A stretch of DNA of 64,000 bases from Pleomorphovibrio marinus (GTDB lineage Bacteria; Bacteroidota; Bacteroidia; Cytophagales; Cyclobacteriaceae): the NCBI RefSeq assembly GCF_003347495.1, contig NZ_QCXY01000013.1, positions 124,001 to 188,000 of the forward strand, written 5' to 3'. Position numbers and translations under genes: made by a program. The notes under the pieces were generated by a model. The model saw only the letters and a list, made by a program, of their open reading frames with translations, had not been told where the DNA came from and did not search any database. Below, one piece after another: positions 63,942 through 64,000 of the stretch (position 1 is its first letter; each line of letters begins with the position of its first letter).

Positions 63942-64000
63942 ATGACTAAAAGAAAAGTCAAAGTACTATATATAGACGACGAGGATAACAACCTTAGCTC
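63942..64000 (+). CDS. Response regulator, N-terminus only (cut by window edge)
   Basis: Begins MTKRKVKVLYIDDEDNNLS, the first strand and acidic pocket of a receiver domain. The rest lies outside the window. It starts 4 bases after the histidine kinase gene and is its natural phosphorylation partner. The opening resembles that of the protein encoded at 59278-59742. Confidence 0.85.
   Translation, partial: MTKRKVKVLYIDDEDNNLS

Overview
The window comes from a member of the Bacteroidota, most probably order Cytophagales and family Cyclobacteriaceae or a near relative. Supporting signs are two tandem SusC/SusD outer-membrane uptake pairs, the type IX secretion regulator PorX, a fused LpxC-FabZ enzyme, ASPIC/UnbV and FG-GAP repeat exoproteins, a 7TMR-DISM histidine kinase, several TTG starts, and promoter elements of the TAnnTTTG type instead of Shine-Dalgarno-led genes. 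No rRNA, tRNA, CRISPR array, IS element or prophage was recognised.

Layout. 1-959: 3' part of an aldehyde dehydrogenase, cut by the window edge. 1395-6187: an assimilatory sulfite/siroheme operon read leftwards (Rrf2 regulator, APS/PAPS reductase, sulfite reductase with a HEPN-like tail, SUMT methyltransferase, siroheme synthase N-domain). 6234-6583: a two-copy dispersed repeat. 6686-11459: DinB-like protein and the SbcD-SbcC nuclease. 11460-16570: an eroding accessory block with palindromic repeats, two paralogous outer-membrane protein pseudogenes, a 44-residue secreted fragment, a DUF234-type AAA ATPase behind a strong dyad, and a broken beta-propeller lipoprotein gene. 16628-23794: glycoside hydrolase, SpoU methylase, beta-barrel protein, SDR oxidoreductase, thioesterase, M24 peptidase and a small unknown protein. 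24728-35150: two SusC/SusD pairs. 35214-44149: two FG-GAP proteins, a TrpB2-type enzyme, an amidohydrolase and a Gfo/Idh/MocA oxidoreductase. 44205-47008: a shortened Bat (VWA/DUF58) operon. 47100-49861: lipoprotein and MutS2. 49885-55985: two small envelope proteins, an ABC ATPase, and the lipid A genes lpxA, lpxC-fabZ and lpxD with an HD hydrolase. 56065-59268: porX, tsaE and ald. 59278-64000: a signalling cluster.

How the genes fit together. The leftmost operon makes sulfide and the siroheme that sulfite reductase needs. The SusC/SusD pairs, glycoside hydrolase and FG-GAP proteins fit a heterotrophic polymer-degrading lifestyle. The lpx block builds lipid A, and PorX probably controls T9SS export.

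The most intriguing unit is 60005-64000: an E1-like ThiF-fold protein, a short protein with a possible GNAT/autoinducer-synthase-like fold, a 7TMR-DISM histidine kinase and a response regulator. They overlap or nearly touch, and a second response regulator is divergently placed next to them. The layout suggests a self-contained make-and-sense or modify-and-sense module. This is inference from gene order and weak sequence resemblance.
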